64,000 nt of DNA. It comes from Commensalibacter intestini A911 (GTDB lineage: Bacteria > Pseudomonadota > Alphaproteobacteria > Acetobacterales > Acetobacteraceae). The stretch is from the NCBI RefSeq assembly GCF_000231445.1, contig NZ_AGFR01000003.1:558001-622000 (forward strand), in the 5' to 3' direction. The notes under the pieces were generated by a model. The model saw nothing but the letters and a program-made list of their open reading frames with translations, did not search any database and was not told the DNA's origin. Shown piece by piece: positions 27,420 through 36,640 of the stretch. The position numbers and the translations under genes were made by a program. The first letter of the stretch is position 1. Every line of letters starts with the position of its first letter.

Positions 27420-27448
27420 TTGAGCTTCTTTTGAATAGTGGTTATATA
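27420..27448 (+). promoter_or_regulatory. Candidate promoter of the rpmI-rplT operon
   Basis: TTGAGC (27420-27425), a 17-base spacer and TATATA (27443-27448) fit a sigma-70 type promoter and leave a leader of about 95 bases. The leader contains a perfect ten-base palindrome gggcatgccc (27484-27493) before the rpmI ribosome binding site. A regulatory leader is possible but not shown. Confidence 0.5.
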
Positions 27449-27549
27449 AACACACTACGTTTACGGGTTGGGCTGAGAATTTAGGGCATGCCCATCTTGT
27501 GACGTTATCCTATGATGGATTTGAAATTTACATTCAACGGGAGAGAAAA

Positions 27550-27756
27550 ATGCCCAAAATGAAGACCAAATCATCGGTCAAAAAACGCTTTAAAATTACC
27601 GCTACAGGTAAAGTACTTGCTGGTCCTGGTAATAAACGTCACGGCTTGATTAACCGTACTCAAAAAGCAAAACGTACCAACCGTGGTTCTCAAACTTTAG
27701 AAGCACAAGATGGTCGTACGGTTAAACAATGGGCGCCATACGGCCTGTCACGTTAA
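27550..27756 (+). CDS. rpmI: 50S ribosomal protein L35
   Basis: This is a 68-residue basic ribosomal protein. [20 protein letters not shown] at the start and the RTQKAKR region are diagnostic. The frame is open further upstream (to 27499), but the ATG at 27550, just after GGGAGAG, is the conserved start. It is 15 bases upstream of rplT. The usual upstream infC is not here; EamA genes occupy that side on the opposite strand. Confidence 0.96.
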   Translation: MPKMKTKSSVKKRFKITATGKVLAGPGNKRHGLINRTQKAKRTNRGSQTLEAQDGRTVKQWAPYGLSR

Positions 27757-27771
27757 GGAGCAAGATATACC

Positions 27772-28128
27772 ATGGCAAGAGTAAAAAGAGGCGTTACCAC
27801 ACACGCACGTCATAAAAAAGTATTACAACAATCTAAAGGTTTCCGCGGTCGTTCTTCTACGAACTATCGTATTGCTTTGGAACGTTTAGAAAAATCTTTA
27901 CAATACGCATATCGCGATCGTCGCGTTAAAAAACGTGATTTCCGCGCATTGTGGATTCAACGTATTAATGCTGCTGTTCGTGAACACGGTTTGACATATA
28001 GCCGTTTCATCAATGGTTTGAACAAAGCTGGTATCGAATTAGATCGTAAAGTTTTGGCTGCAATCGCATATGATGATGCAGCAACATTTGCAGAAATTGT
28101 TAAAAAGGCACAAGCGGCTCTCGCTTAA
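27772..28128 (+). CDS. rplT: 50S ribosomal protein L20
   Basis: This 118-residue protein binds 23S rRNA early in large-subunit assembly. Diagnostic sequence includes [33 protein letters not shown] and [21 protein letters not shown] strong AAGGAG precedes the ATG. A terminator-like hairpin separates it from pheS. Confidence 0.97.
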   Translation: MARVKRGVTTHARHKKVLQQSKGFRGRSSTNYRIALERLEKSLQYAYRDRRVKKRDFRALWIQRINAAVREHGLTYSRFINGLNKAGIELDRKVLAAIAYDDAATFAEIVKKAQAALA

Positions 28129-28174
28129 GTCTTAAATTAATGAGATTTGTCTGTTCATGATAATGAATAGGAAA

Positions 28175-28206
28175 GAGGGCAGTCTGTCAAAGGCAGCCCT
28201 TTTTTG
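28175..28206 (+). terminator. Terminator or attenuator between rplT and pheS
   Basis: Arms agggc (28176-28180) and gccct (28196-28200), with a possible inner ctg/cag pairing, are followed by a run of six T. It ends only 17 bases before the pheS start, so it may act as a partial terminator that tunes pheST. Confidence 0.6.
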
Positions 28207-28222
28207 TTTATTGAGGGTTTAA

Positions 28223-29290
28223 ATGGATCAAGATCTAGAAAGTATCAAACAAGATACGTTGTCAGCATTAGATCAAGCACAAGATCTACGTGCATGGGAT
28301 GCGGTTCGTGTTGCAACGCTTGGAAAATCAGCACCATTAACGCAAAAATTAAAAGAATTAGGAAAATGTCCTCCTGAACTTCGTAAAGAGCGAGGGGGTA
28401 TTCTTAACCGTTTACGTGATGAATTAACGCAAGCCATTGAAACACGTAAGGTGGTCTTAGAAGAAAGAGCGTTAAATGAAAAGTTAAATGCTGAAGCAAT
28501 TGACGTAACGATGCCTGTTTCTGTTACGGCAGGGATGTTACATCCTTTGCGCAGAACAATTGAAGAAATTATTGCGATTTTTGGTGCAATGGGCTTCAAA
28601 GTTGCTGAGGGGCCTAATGTTGATACGGATTGGTTTAATTTTTCTGCATTGAATATTGATGAAAACCATCCTGCACGTGCGGATCATGATACATTCTATT
28701 TGCCTACAAAAACGCTTGATGGACAACAAAATCTATTAAGAACACAAACATCTACTGTACAAATTCGCACTTTGTTAGATCAAGAGCCTCCCATTCGTAT
28801 TATTGCACCTGGTCGTACGTATCGTGCGGACCATGATGCAACGCACTCTCCAATGTTTCATCAATGTGAAGGAATGGTTGTTGAAAAAGGTCTTACCTTG
28901 GGGCATTTAAAAGGCTGTTTGGTAGATTTCTTACGTGCTTTCTTTGGTATTCCTCATTTACCAGTGCGTTTCCGTTCTTCTTATTTTCCATTCACAGAGC
29001 CCTCTATGGAAATTGATATCGGGTGGAACCGCAAGACAGGTGAGTTGGGCGGTGGATCAGATTGGCTTGAGATTCTTGGTGCTGGAATGATGCATTCCCG
29101 AGTATTGGCCAATTGTGGTGTAGACCCTAGAGAGTGGCAAGCTTTTGCTTTCGGAATGGGGATCGAACGCTTAACCATGTTAAAATATGGTATTTCTGAT
29201 TTGCGTTCTTTTTACGAAGGTGATGTGCGTTGGTTACGTCATTATGGTTTCTCCTCTTTTCGCTCCGTTGCATTGCATGAAGGGATATAG
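28223..29290 (+). CDS. pheS: Phenylalanyl-tRNA synthetase alpha subunit
   Basis: This is the catalytic subunit that charges tRNA-Phe; it functions as an alpha2-beta2 tetramer with PheT. The 355-residue protein has an N-terminal coiled-coil (1-90), HPLRRTIEEIIAIFGAMGFKVAEGP (about 108-132), the class II motif 2 region (PGRTYRADHDATHSPMFHQ) and motif 3 (GMGIERLTMLKYGI) near the end. It is three bases from pheT. Confidence 0.97.
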   Translation: MDQDLESIKQDTLSALDQAQDLRAWDAVRVATLGKSAPLTQKLKELGKCPPELRKERGGILNRLRDELTQAIETRKVVLEERALNEKLNAEAIDVTMPVSVTAGMLHPLRRTIEEIIAIFGAMGFKVAEGPNVDTDWFNFSALNIDENHPARADHDTFYLPTKTLDGQQNLLRTQTSTVQIRTLLDQEPPIRIIAPGRTYRADHDATHSPMFHQCEGMVVEKGLTLGHLKGCLVDFLRAFFGIPHLPVRFRSSYFPFTEPSMEIDIGWNRKTGELGGGSDWLEILGAGMMHSRVLANCGVDPREWQAFAFGMGIERLTMLKYGISDLRSFYEGDVRWLRHYGFSSFRSVALHEGI

Positions 29291-29293
29291 GCA

Positions 29294-31753
29294 ATGAAAT
29301 TTACTTTATCCTGGTTACGCGATCACTTAGATACAACAAAATCTGTTGATGAAATCTGTACAGCATTAAACTCTATTGGATTAGAAGTTGAATCTGTTGA
29401 AGATCCATCAAAAACATTGGGTAATTTTAGAATTGCTCGTATTTTAACGGCCTCTCAACATCCGAATGCAGACCGTTTGCAAGTTTGTCAGGTCAATGCG
29501 GGTGAGGGATTTGAGAATGTTCAAGTCGTCTGTGGTGCACCAAATGCCAGAGCAGGTCTTGTAACAATTTTTGCTCCTGTTGGTACTTATGTTCCTGGTA
29601 GTGATATTACTTTAAAAGCGGGCAAAATTCGTGGTGAACAAAGTAATGGCATGATGTGTTCAACCGAGGAATTAGGTCTTGGTGCAGAACAAGATGGTAT
29701 TATGGAATTACCAGAAGAAGCGCCAATAGGAACTGCTTATGTTGATTTTGCCAAACTGAATGATCCTGTTATTGAGATTGCAATTACTCCTAATCGTGGA
29801 GATGCACTATCGATCCGTAATATTGCTAGGGATTTAGCTGCTGTTGGCATAGGGACTTTAAAACCTTGGGAGCCTAAGGTTGTCGAAGGAGAGTTCTCAT
29901 CAGAAATTAAATGGGACAACCAATTTAAAGCAGCTTGCCCATGGGTGCTTGGACGTACAATTGCCAATGTTAAAAATGGCCCAAGTCCTGAATGGCTTCA
30001 AGCACGCCTTAGAGCGGTTGGGGTGCGTCCTATTTCGTTGCTAGTCGATATTACTAATTTCTTCACCTTTGATCTTGGTCGTCCTTTGCATGTTTTTGAT
30101 GTTGATAAAATCACAGGAAAAACACTTGCTATTTGTCCAGGTCAAGGTGAAAAATTTGTTGCTTTGGATGGTAAAGAATATCAAGTTACTGATAAAGATT
30201 GTGTGATTGCTGATCAATCAGGCGTTCAGTCTTTGGCTGGATTAATGGGCGGAGAACATACTGGCGTTACCGAAGAAACAACGACTGTTTTTGTTGAGTG
30301 TGCTTTGTTTAATCCTGTGACTATTGCGTTAAGTGGTCGTCGTCATTTTATTACAACAGATGCGCGTCAACGTTTTGAACGTGGTGTCGATCAGGCATTG
30401 CTTCCACAGGCAATGGAAGCTGCAACTCAAATGATCCTTGATCTTTGTGGTGGTAAAGCTAGCGAAGTTGTTATTGCTGGTGAAGAGCCAGAATGGCAAC
30501 GTGATGCAACGTTACGTTATAGTAGCCTTGAAAATTTTGGTGGTTTAGCTGTTGATCCAGAGCGTGTGGTTAATATTTTAACATCGCTAGGGTTTGGAGT
30601 TCAAGACCAGAACGATCAATCTGTGACGGTGTCTGTGCCTTCATGGCGCAATGATATTGTGATGTCAATGAGTATGGCGCAACATCCCAGTATTGCAGCA
30701 GATAAAGCAGATCAATTAAAAGAAATTGCACAGGCAATGGAAGGTGAAATTGATTTAATTGAAGAGATACTGCGTATTGAAGGGTTAGATCATGTTCCAG
30801 CCGTATCTTTGCCTGTTAATCAAGCCGTACCACAAGCTGCAGTAACAGCAGAGCAAGAACGTTTGATTTTATGTGCACGTTTGCTGGCTGCTCGTGGATT
30901 GATTGAAACGGTTGGTTTTTCTTTTGTAGATCATGAAGTTGCAGCAAGATTAGGAGATGCACCAGAAGATTTGCGTTTATTAAATCCAATTTCAAGTGAT
31001 ATGGATCAGTTACGCCCGACACCTTTGGCTTCTTTATTACCCACAGTGCAACGTAATATTGTGCGTGGTTGGGGAAATATTGCGTTCTTCGAAGTGGGCC
31101 CTGCTTTTAGTCAAGATGGCGAAAGAAGGGTTGCTGCTGGAGTGCGTTATGGTTATATGCCTCGTAATATCGATGGTAAAGCGCAAGAGGTCAGTCTTTG
31201 GGATGTTAAGACGGATGTTTACTTTGTTTTAGATGGTTTGGGTGTTGCAGTCGATTCATTGCAAGTGACTAAAGAAACGCCAATTTATTATCATCCAGGA
31301 CGTTCTGGTCGTTTGAGTTTAGGACCTAAGAATATTTTAGCTTATTTTGGTGAGTTACATCCTTCATTAGTTAAAGAATTTGGGTTTGATCAAGCGCCTA
31401 TGATTTTTGAAATTATGACGGATAATATTATTTTCAAAAAAGCACAAAAGAAAAAGGCACCTTTCTTGCCTCCTTTCCAACCGTTAAAACGTGATTTTGC
31501 TTTTGTTGTCAAATTAGATGTTGAAGTTGGTAAAGTATTGAGTGCGGCGAAACAAGCAGATCGTCAATTATTGACGAATGTTGAGTTGTTTGATGTGTAT
31601 GTAGGGGATAAGGTTGCAGAAGGTCATAAATCTGTTGCAATACAAGTTACCTTGCAACCTCAAGATCGTAGTTTAAAAGACGAAGAAATTGAGGCGGTTT
31701 CGCAGAAAATTATTAAAGAAGTTGCGCGATTAACAGGCGGAACTTTGCGATAG
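29294..31753 (+). CDS. pheT: Phenylalanyl-tRNA synthetase beta subunit
   Basis: The 819-residue subunit carries the tRNA-binding EMAP/OB domain (about 40-150), the B3/B4 editing domain (about 210-380), the B5 domain (about 400-490), the core synthetase-like domain and a C-terminal FDX-ACB anticodon-binding domain (from PPFQPLKRDFAFVV, about 725-815). Between PSWRNDI and DLIEEILRIEGLDHVP (about residues 455-486) there is an extra stretch of about 30 residues that E. coli-type PheT lacks. It keeps the frame and the flanks are well conserved, so it is probably a lineage-specific insertion. A terminator follows. Confidence 0.96.
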   Translation: MKFTLSWLRDHLDTTKSVDEICTALNSIGLEVESVEDPSKTLGNFRIARILTASQHPNADRLQVCQVNAGEGFENVQVVCGAPNARAGLVTIFAPVGTYVPGSDITLKAGKIRGEQSNGMMCSTEELGLGAEQDGIMELPEEAPIGTAYVDFAKLNDPVIEIAITPNRGDALSIRNIARDLAAVGIGTLKPWEPKVVEGEFSSEIKWDNQFKAACPWVLGRTIANVKNGPSPEWLQARLRAVGVRPISLLVDITNFFTFDLGRPLHVFDVDKITGKTLAICPGQGEKFVALDGKEYQVTDKDCVIADQSGVQSLAGLMGGEHTGVTEETTTVFVECALFNPVTIALSGRRHFITTDARQRFERGVDQALLPQAMEAATQMILDLCGGKASEVVIAGEEPEWQRDATLRYSSLENFGGLAVDPERVVNILTSLGFGVQDQNDQSVTVSVPSWRNDIVMSMSMAQHPSIAADKADQLKEIAQAMEGEIDLIEEILRIEGLDHVPAVSLPVNQAVPQAAVTAEQERLILCARLLAARGLIETVGFSFVDHEVAARLGDAPEDLRLLNPISSDMDQLRPTPLASLLPTVQRNIVRGWGNIAFFEVGPAFSQDGERRVAAGVRYGYMPRNIDGKAQEVSLWDVKTDVYFVLDGLGVAVDSLQVTKETPIYYHPGRSGRLSLGPKNILAYFGELHPSLVKEFGFDQAPMIFEIMTDNIIFKKAQKKKAPFLPPFQPLKRDFAFVVKLDVEVGKVLSAAKQADRQLLTNVELFDVYVGDKVAEGHKSVAIQVTLQPQDRSLKDEEIEAVSQKIIKEVARLTGGTLR

Positions 31754-31765
31754 TAAAGAGAGATA

Positions 31766-31797
31766 AAAAGTCCATGTTGTTTTGCATGGACTTTTTT
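31766..31797 (+). terminator. Intrinsic terminator after pheT
   Basis: Arms agtccatg (31769-31776) and catggact (31785-31792) are followed by T6. A near-copy lies at 32811-32842 in front of the next transporter gene. Confidence 0.8.
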
Positions 31798-31833
31798 ATT
31801 TTAACGATTTTATATAAACGGGTCTTACCAAGA

Positions 31834-32727
31834 ATGTCTACCGTTCAACAAGTTTCCAATGGAAAATCTAAAGTCTTAGTTGCAACAGCATCAGGTCTAT
31901 TAACCATTTTATTATGGTCTAGCTTGGCTGTGACAACAACCTCATTACCGAATATGCCACGTTTCCAACTTTTGTGGTTTGGATTTGGTGAAGCCTTTAT
32001 TATTGGTAGCATTATTCTGACGTTGACGGGTCGTGTTCGTGAAATGGCACAACCGTTTGCACCTTGGTTTACGGCATTTTGTGGGATTTTCTTTTTTCAT
32101 TTATTTTATTTTGTTGGATTGGATTTTGCTCCACCAGCCAAAGTAACCTTACTTTCTTATTTATGGCCGACTATGTTGGTGGTATGTATTGCGTTATTAA
32201 GTAAAAAACAATTTCATATTGCTTATTTGCTTGGGGCATTAATGGGGTTAATCGGGACGATTTTCTTAATGCCAGCCGATCAAGGATCTGTACTGACTTC
32301 AGGGAACTTATTCGGATATTTATTAGGCGTTTTATGTGCAATTGTTTGGACTATTTATTCTATTGTTAATCGTAAATATATATCAGTTCCTACAGGAATG
32401 ATGATCGGTGTTTGCGGGGGGATCTCTTTAGTTTCCATGATGATCCACTTTGCTTTCGAACTGACGGTTATGCCTAATTCTTGGCAAGAAATGTTGATTA
32501 TCTTATATGTTGGTTGTGGGCCAATGGGAATTGCGTTTTTGGCATGGGACTATGCAACAAAAAATGCTAACCTTTCTTTGATGGGCTCTTTATCTTATTT
32601 GGCACCATTGCTTTCAACGTTATGGCTAGTTATAGCTGGGCGAGCACCTGCAACAATGGGTTTGTTAATTGCGGTTATTTTAATTGTTGGTGGTGCGGTG
32701 GTTGCAACGTATCCATTGAAAAAATAA
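31834..32727 (+). CDS. EamA/DMT-family transporter, first of a tandem pair
   Basis: This 297-residue membrane protein has about ten helices: ATASGLLTILLWSSLAVTTTS, APPAKVTLLSYLWPTMLVV (EamA signature region), VPTGMMIGVCGG and GSLSYLAPLLSTLWLVIAGR. It resembles YddG-type aromatic amino-acid exporters, although this is only by eye. The frame is open from 31774, but that region is the pheT terminator hairpin, so the ATG at 31834 (MSTVQQ) is the likely start. The neighbour at 32875 is a close paralog. Confidence 0.88.
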   Translation: MSTVQQVSNGKSKVLVATASGLLTILLWSSLAVTTTSLPNMPRFQLLWFGFGEAFIIGSIILTLTGRVREMAQPFAPWFTAFCGIFFFHLFYFVGLDFAPPAKVTLLSYLWPTMLVVCIALLSKKQFHIAYLLGALMGLIGTIFLMPADQGSVLTSGNLFGYLLGVLCAIVWTIYSIVNRKYISVPTGMMIGVCGGISLVSMMIHFAFELTVMPNSWQEMLIILYVGCGPMGIAFLAWDYATKNANLSLMGSLSYLAPLLSTLWLVIAGRAPATMGLLIAVILIVGGAVVATYPLKK

Positions 32728-32810
32728 GTTGTATTTAATCGTTTAATTATTGAAAAATGAGCAATATAACGACATCGTAATTAACAGAATTTTGAATCAA
32801 AGAGTCTTTA

Positions 32811-32842
32811 AAAGTCTATGTAGTTTTACATAGGCTTTTTTA
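32811..32842 (+). terminator. Intrinsic terminator, duplicated copy
   Basis: Arms agtctatgta (32813-32822) and tacataggct (32827-32836), with one G-U pair, are followed by a T-run. It resembles the hairpin after pheT and sits in the same place relative to the following transporter gene. Confidence 0.7.
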
Positions 32843-32874
32843 TTTTATCCTTTTTAAATTGTATTGGTTTAATA

Positions 32875-33783
32875 ATGATGGCTATTCTTTCTAAATGTTT
32901 TGATAAAAAATCCAAATTGTTACTGCCAACAGCGTCTGGTTTATTAACCATATTACTATGGTCTAGCTCATCTGTTACCATTACATCTTTACCTAATATG
33001 CCACGTTTTCAGCTTTTATGGTTTGGGTTTGGTGAAGCATTTATTATTGGTAGTATTATACTGGCTGTAACAGGTCGTATGCGTGAAATGGCACAACCGT
33101 TTGCACCTTGGTTTACGGCATTTTGTGGGCTGTTTTTGTTTTATGTATTTGATTATTTGGGATTAATTTTTTCCCCTCCAGCTAAGGTTACTTTATTATC
33201 ATATTTATGGCCCATTATGCTGGTGGTCTGTATTGCGATATTAAGTAAAAAACAGTTTCATATTGCTTACTTTATTGGTGCAGTCATGGGGTTGATTGGT
33301 ACAGTTTGTTTGATGCCAGCTGATCAGGATGCTGTATTAAATTTTCAAGTTATTTTAGGTTATATTTTTGGCTTTTTAAGTGGTGTAGTGTGGGCAATTT
33401 ATTCTATTGTTAATCGTCGCTATGCTTCAGTTCCTACCGGGATGATGATTGGGGTTTGTGGTGGTATCGCCTTGGTTTCGATGATTATTCATTTTATATT
33501 TGAGCCAACAATTTTGCCAACTTCTATTAGAGATATATTAATTATTTTATATTTAGGTTGTGGCCCAATAGGGATTGCTTTTTTGGCGTGGGACTATGCG
33601 ACTAAAAACGCAAATATATCTTTGATAGGTTCTTTATCTTATCTTGCCCCTTTGCTTTCTACATTGTGGTTAATCATTGCAGGCCGAGCAACTGCTACAT
33701 TTGAGTTGTTGTTTGCTGTTCTTTTAATCGTTGGTGGGGCTGTTGTTGCAACTTATCCGTTAAAAAAAGAAAAAGGATCGTAG
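32875..33783 (+). CDS. EamA/DMT-family transporter, second of a tandem pair
   Basis: The 302-residue, ten-helix transporter is nearly identical in long blocks to the gene at 31834: RFQLLWFGFGEAFIIGS, EMAQPFAPWFTAFCG, SKKQFHIAY, AWDYATKNAN and GSLSYLAPLLSTLWL. Differences cluster in the fourth to sixth helices. It is a recent tandem duplicate. Two adjacent ATG codons (32875 and 32878) can serve as start. The family exports small metabolites; the substrate is unknown. Confidence 0.88.
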   Translation: MMAILSKCFDKKSKLLLPTASGLLTILLWSSSSVTITSLPNMPRFQLLWFGFGEAFIIGSIILAVTGRMREMAQPFAPWFTAFCGLFLFYVFDYLGLIFSPPAKVTLLSYLWPIMLVVCIAILSKKQFHIAYFIGAVMGLIGTVCLMPADQDAVLNFQVILGYIFGFLSGVVWAIYSIVNRRYASVPTGMMIGVCGGIALVSMIIHFIFEPTILPTSIRDILIILYLGCGPIGIAFLAWDYATKNANISLIGSLSYLAPLLSTLWLIIAGRATATFELLFAVLLIVGGAVVATYPLKKEKGS

Positions 33784-33868
33784 TATTTTTTGTAAAAAGC
33801 GTATAGAACTATGCTTTAATACAATTATTCTTATTTCTTGACATTATTTTTGCCTTGTTGGTGCCTAT

Positions 33869-35674
33869 ATGACAGATACGCCTTTGGAACTTATTCGTAA
33901 TTTTTCGATTATTGCTCATATTGATCATGGAAAATCGACGCTTGCCGATCGTTTGATTCAAGCTTGTGGTGCGTTGACGCAACGGGAAATGCAAGCTCAA
34001 GTTTTGGATAGTATGGATATTGAGCGCGAACGTGGCATTACCATTAAAGCGCAAACCGTTCGTTTGCATTATTTGGCAAAAGACGGAAAAACATATATTT
34101 TAAATCTTATGGACACCCCAGGCCATGTTGACTTTGCCTATGAGGTCAGTCGCTCTTTGGCTGCTTGTGAAGGCTCGTTGTTAGTTGTTGATGCATCCCA
34201 AGGGGTAGAAGCACAAACATTGGCGAATGTATATCAAGCAATTGATGCTCGTCATGAGATTGTTCCTGTGTTGAATAAGGTCGATTTGCCTGCTGCGGAT
34301 GTAGAAGATACCAAAAATCAAATTGAAGAAATTATTGGTATTCCTGCTGATGATGCAATCGGGGTTTCTGCAAAAACTGGATTGAATATTGAAGCAGTTT
34401 TAGATGCTTTGGTAACCCGTCTTCCCCCACCAAAAGGGGATGTGAATGCGCCTTTGCAAGCTTTGTTGGTTGATAGTTGGTATGATACCTATTTAGGTGT
34501 GATTATTTTGGTGCGTGTTAAAGAAGGGCGTATCAAAAAAGGCATGCGTATTCGCATGATGTTTAATGGCAGCACTTATAATGTTGAGCAAGTCGGTGTG
34601 TTTACGCCTCATATGCGCGAAGTTGATTCTTTGGGTGCTGGGGAAATGGGATATATTAATGCAGCGATTAAAACGGTTGCAGATTGTCACGTCGGGGATA
34701 CAATTACTGATGATAAAAAACCAGCCTCTAAAGCACTAGAAGGATTTAAGCCATCTGTGCCTGTGGTTTGGTGTGGTTTATATCCAATGGATGCGGATGA
34801 TTTCGAAAAACTTCGTGAGAGCTTGGGTAAATTACAGTTAAATGATGCATCTTTTCATTATGAGCCAGAAACCTCAGCAGCGTTAGGATTTGGGTTTAGA
34901 TGTGGTTTCCTTGGGTTATTGCATTTAGAAATTATTCAAGAACGATTAAGTCGTGAATTCGATCTGAACTTGATCGCAACAGCACCTTCTGTTGTTTATC
35001 ATTTATTTAAAAATGATGGTTCTGTAGAGGACTTACATAACCCAGCGGATATGCCAGATCCAACATCCATTGATCATATCGAGGAACCTTGGATTAAAGC
35101 CTCTATTATGGTGCCTGATGAATATTTAGGAGCCGTATTAGGGTTATGTACAGAACGTCGTGGACAACAAATTGATTTAACTTATGTTGGAACACGTGCG
35201 ATGGCGATTTATCGTTTGCCATTAAACGAAGTTGTTTTTGACTTTTATGATCGTTTAAAATCTGCAACGCGTGGCTATGCAAGTTTCGAATATCAAATGG
35301 ATGGATATGAAGAAAGTGACTTGGTTCGTATTAGTATCCTTGTAAACCAAGAACCTGTTGATGCCTTGGCGTTTGTGGCTCACCGTTCTGTGGCAGAGAG
35401 CAGAGGTCGCGCAATTTGTGCAAAGTTAAAAGATCTTATTCCTCGTCAACTCTTTAAAATTGCAGTTCAAGCAGCGATTGGTGGTCGTGTGATCGCACGT
35501 GAAACCATTGGTGCTTTGTCTAAAGATGTTACAGCAAAATGTTATGGTGGGGATATTTCTCGTAAACGTAAATTGCTGGATAAACAAAAAGAAGGTAAAA
35601 AACGGATGCGTCAATTTGGGAAAGTAGAAATCCCACAATCTGCATTCTTGGCAGCATTGAAAATCGACCGCTAG
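33869..35674 (+). CDS. lepA: Elongation factor 4 (LepA) GTPase
   Basis: This is a ribosome-bound translational GTPase linked to back-translocation and initiation efficiency. In 601 residues it shows the G1 loop [15 protein letters not shown] (about 16-30), effector region [15 protein letters not shown]3 [13 protein letters not shown]4 NKVDLPAAD and the LepA-specific C-terminal domain (from about residue 485) ending in [17 protein letters not shown]. The length is normal. A 12-base-pair hairpin follows. Confidence 0.97.
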   Translation: MTDTPLELIRNFSIIAHIDHGKSTLADRLIQACGALTQREMQAQVLDSMDIERERGITIKAQTVRLHYLAKDGKTYILNLMDTPGHVDFAYEVSRSLAACEGSLLVVDASQGVEAQTLANVYQAIDARHEIVPVLNKVDLPAADVEDTKNQIEEIIGIPADDAIGVSAKTGLNIEAVLDALVTRLPPPKGDVNAPLQALLVDSWYDTYLGVIILVRVKEGRIKKGMRIRMMFNGSTYNVEQVGVFTPHMREVDSLGAGEMGYINAAIKTVADCHVGDTITDDKKPASKALEGFKPSVPVVWCGLYPMDADDFEKLRESLGKLQLNDASFHYEPETSAALGFGFRCGFLGLLHLEIIQERLSREFDLNLIATAPSVVYHLFKNDGSVEDLHNPADMPDPTSIDHIEEPWIKASIMVPDEYLGAVLGLCTERRGQQIDLTYVGTRAMAIYRLPLNEVVFDFYDRLKSATRGYASFEYQMDGYEESDLVRISILVNQEPVDALAFVAHRSVAESRGRAICAKLKDLIPRQLFKIAVQAAIGGRVIARETIGALSKDVTAKCYGGDISRKRKLLDKQKEGKKRMRQFGKVEIPQSAFLAALKIDR

Positions 35675-35686
35675 TTTTTGATTATA

Positions 35687-35721
35687 CATCTATAAGGCCA
35701 TTTTATTGCGCCTTATAGATG
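35687..35721. other. Strong hairpin after lepA, without T-tract
   Basis: Twelve-base perfect arms catctataaggc (35687-35698) and gccttatagatg (35710-35721) have an 11-base loop. The sequence after it is gattgatatgg, with no run of T. It may stabilise the 3' end of lepA mRNA, or act in the leader of the small ORF that starts 29 bases later. Confidence 0.6.
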
Positions 35722-35749
35722 ATTGATATGGTAGTCATAAGGAAATGCA

Positions 35750-35863
35750 ATGAAGCGTTTATATGACTTTTTTATCAGAATATGTTCTGGTAAATCTTTC
35801 CCCCAAGATTGTCCTTATATCTATAAGAAGATCAAAGAAAATCCTTATACGAATACAGATTAG
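35750..35863 (+). CDS. Candidate small protein of 37 residues
   Basis: ATG at 35750 is preceded by AAGGA with six bases of spacing, one of the better ribosome binding sites in the window, and the frame runs 37 codons to TAG. The peptide begins MKRLYDFFIRICSG and contains SFPQDCPYIYKKIKENPYT. It has two Cys (12 and 21), is basic and mildly amphipathic, and shows no signal peptide or membrane segment. It fills part of the 344-base gap between lepA and the next gene; the rest (35864-36018) shows nothing I can name. I do not recognise it. Confidence 0.45.
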   Translation: MKRLYDFFIRICSGKSFPQDCPYIYKKIKENPYTNTD

Positions 35864-36018
35864 GATGGGAATCTTTTTTACATGATGATGAGTATAATTG
35901 ATTGTTTTTAATAAGATTAATCGATGATATTGACGTATTTCCTGATTGTAATGAGCTGTTATTTTAATTGATATCCTCAATCATTGTTTATGTAAAAATT
36001 TAAAGGTTATACAGATTT

Positions 36019-36624
36019 ATGCAAATGATCATCATTTGTTTGATAATTGGAATAGTCTTTGGTTCTGCGTATACGTATTTCAAAGTTAAACGTCGATATC
36101 AACAAGAGTTGGCACAGTTACGGCGTATTGATTGTGTAGATGCGGAGCAGAAAAACAGAGAAATTTCAGCAGAGCCAGAGTTAACGCAATATCAATATCA
36201 AATGCGGTATATTCGTCAATGTGAGTTGATGCCTTATAAGCCGATGAATAAAGAGGCTATTCAATATTTTCATTATTTGAATGAGTGGATACAGAGAAAT
36301 CAACTGAATTGGTATGTTTCTTTTGAGGTTTCGATGGGGGCATTTATTCGTACGACGGGTAGAGTGAATACCGTTTTGCAGAAGTTGGCATTTCGTTCTT
36401 ACAACAGTAAACGTGTAGATTTTTTACTGATTGATCATTATGGAAGCCCTAGATGTGTGATTGAATATCATGGCTCTGGGCATTATTTATCTCAAAGCGC
36501 CAATGAACGAATGCAGGTTAAAAAGCTGGTTTTGAAAAATGCTCGTATTCCGCTGATTGAAATCCCAGAACAGTTGGATAAGCAGGCGTTTTTTGAGAGA
36601 TTGCAAGTGTTGTTGTATAAGTAA
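36019..36624 (+). CDS. Membrane-anchored DUF2726-like protein
   Basis: The 201-residue protein has an N-terminal membrane segment (about 3-20) and then a DUF2726-like domain (about 72-200). The visible core is VSFEVSMGAFIRT, then KRVDFLLIDHYGSPRCVIEYHG and a final ARIPLIEIPEQL, in the order beta-(D)-beta-(IEY)-alpha-beta that recalls a PD-(D/E)XK nuclease-type fold (Asp in VDFLL, Glu in VIEYHG). Nuclease activity is not shown for such proteins. It appears to be a single gene with the next gene convergent. Confidence 0.6.
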   Translation: MQMIIICLIIGIVFGSAYTYFKVKRRYQQELAQLRRIDCVDAEQKNREISAEPELTQYQYQMRYIRQCELMPYKPMNKEAIQYFHYLNEWIQRNQLNWYVSFEVSMGAFIRTTGRVNTVLQKLAFRSYNSKRVDFLLIDHYGSPRCVIEYHGSGHYLSQSANERMQVKKLVLKNARIPLIEIPEQLDKQAFFERLQVLLYK

Positions 36625-36640
36625 GATTAAATATTGATAA

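Noticed and set aside
27499-27549. N-terminal extension of rpmI
   Set aside because: L35 starts at MPKMKTKS, and the extension has no support beyond an open frame.
31774-31833. Upstream extension of the first EamA gene at 31834
   Set aside because: The extra 20 codons coincide with the pheT terminator hairpin; the conserved protein begins at or after MSTVQQ.
33838-33843. TTGACA just upstream of lepA
   Set aside because: There is no room for a -10 element before the start codon, and nothing suitable at 16-18 bases.
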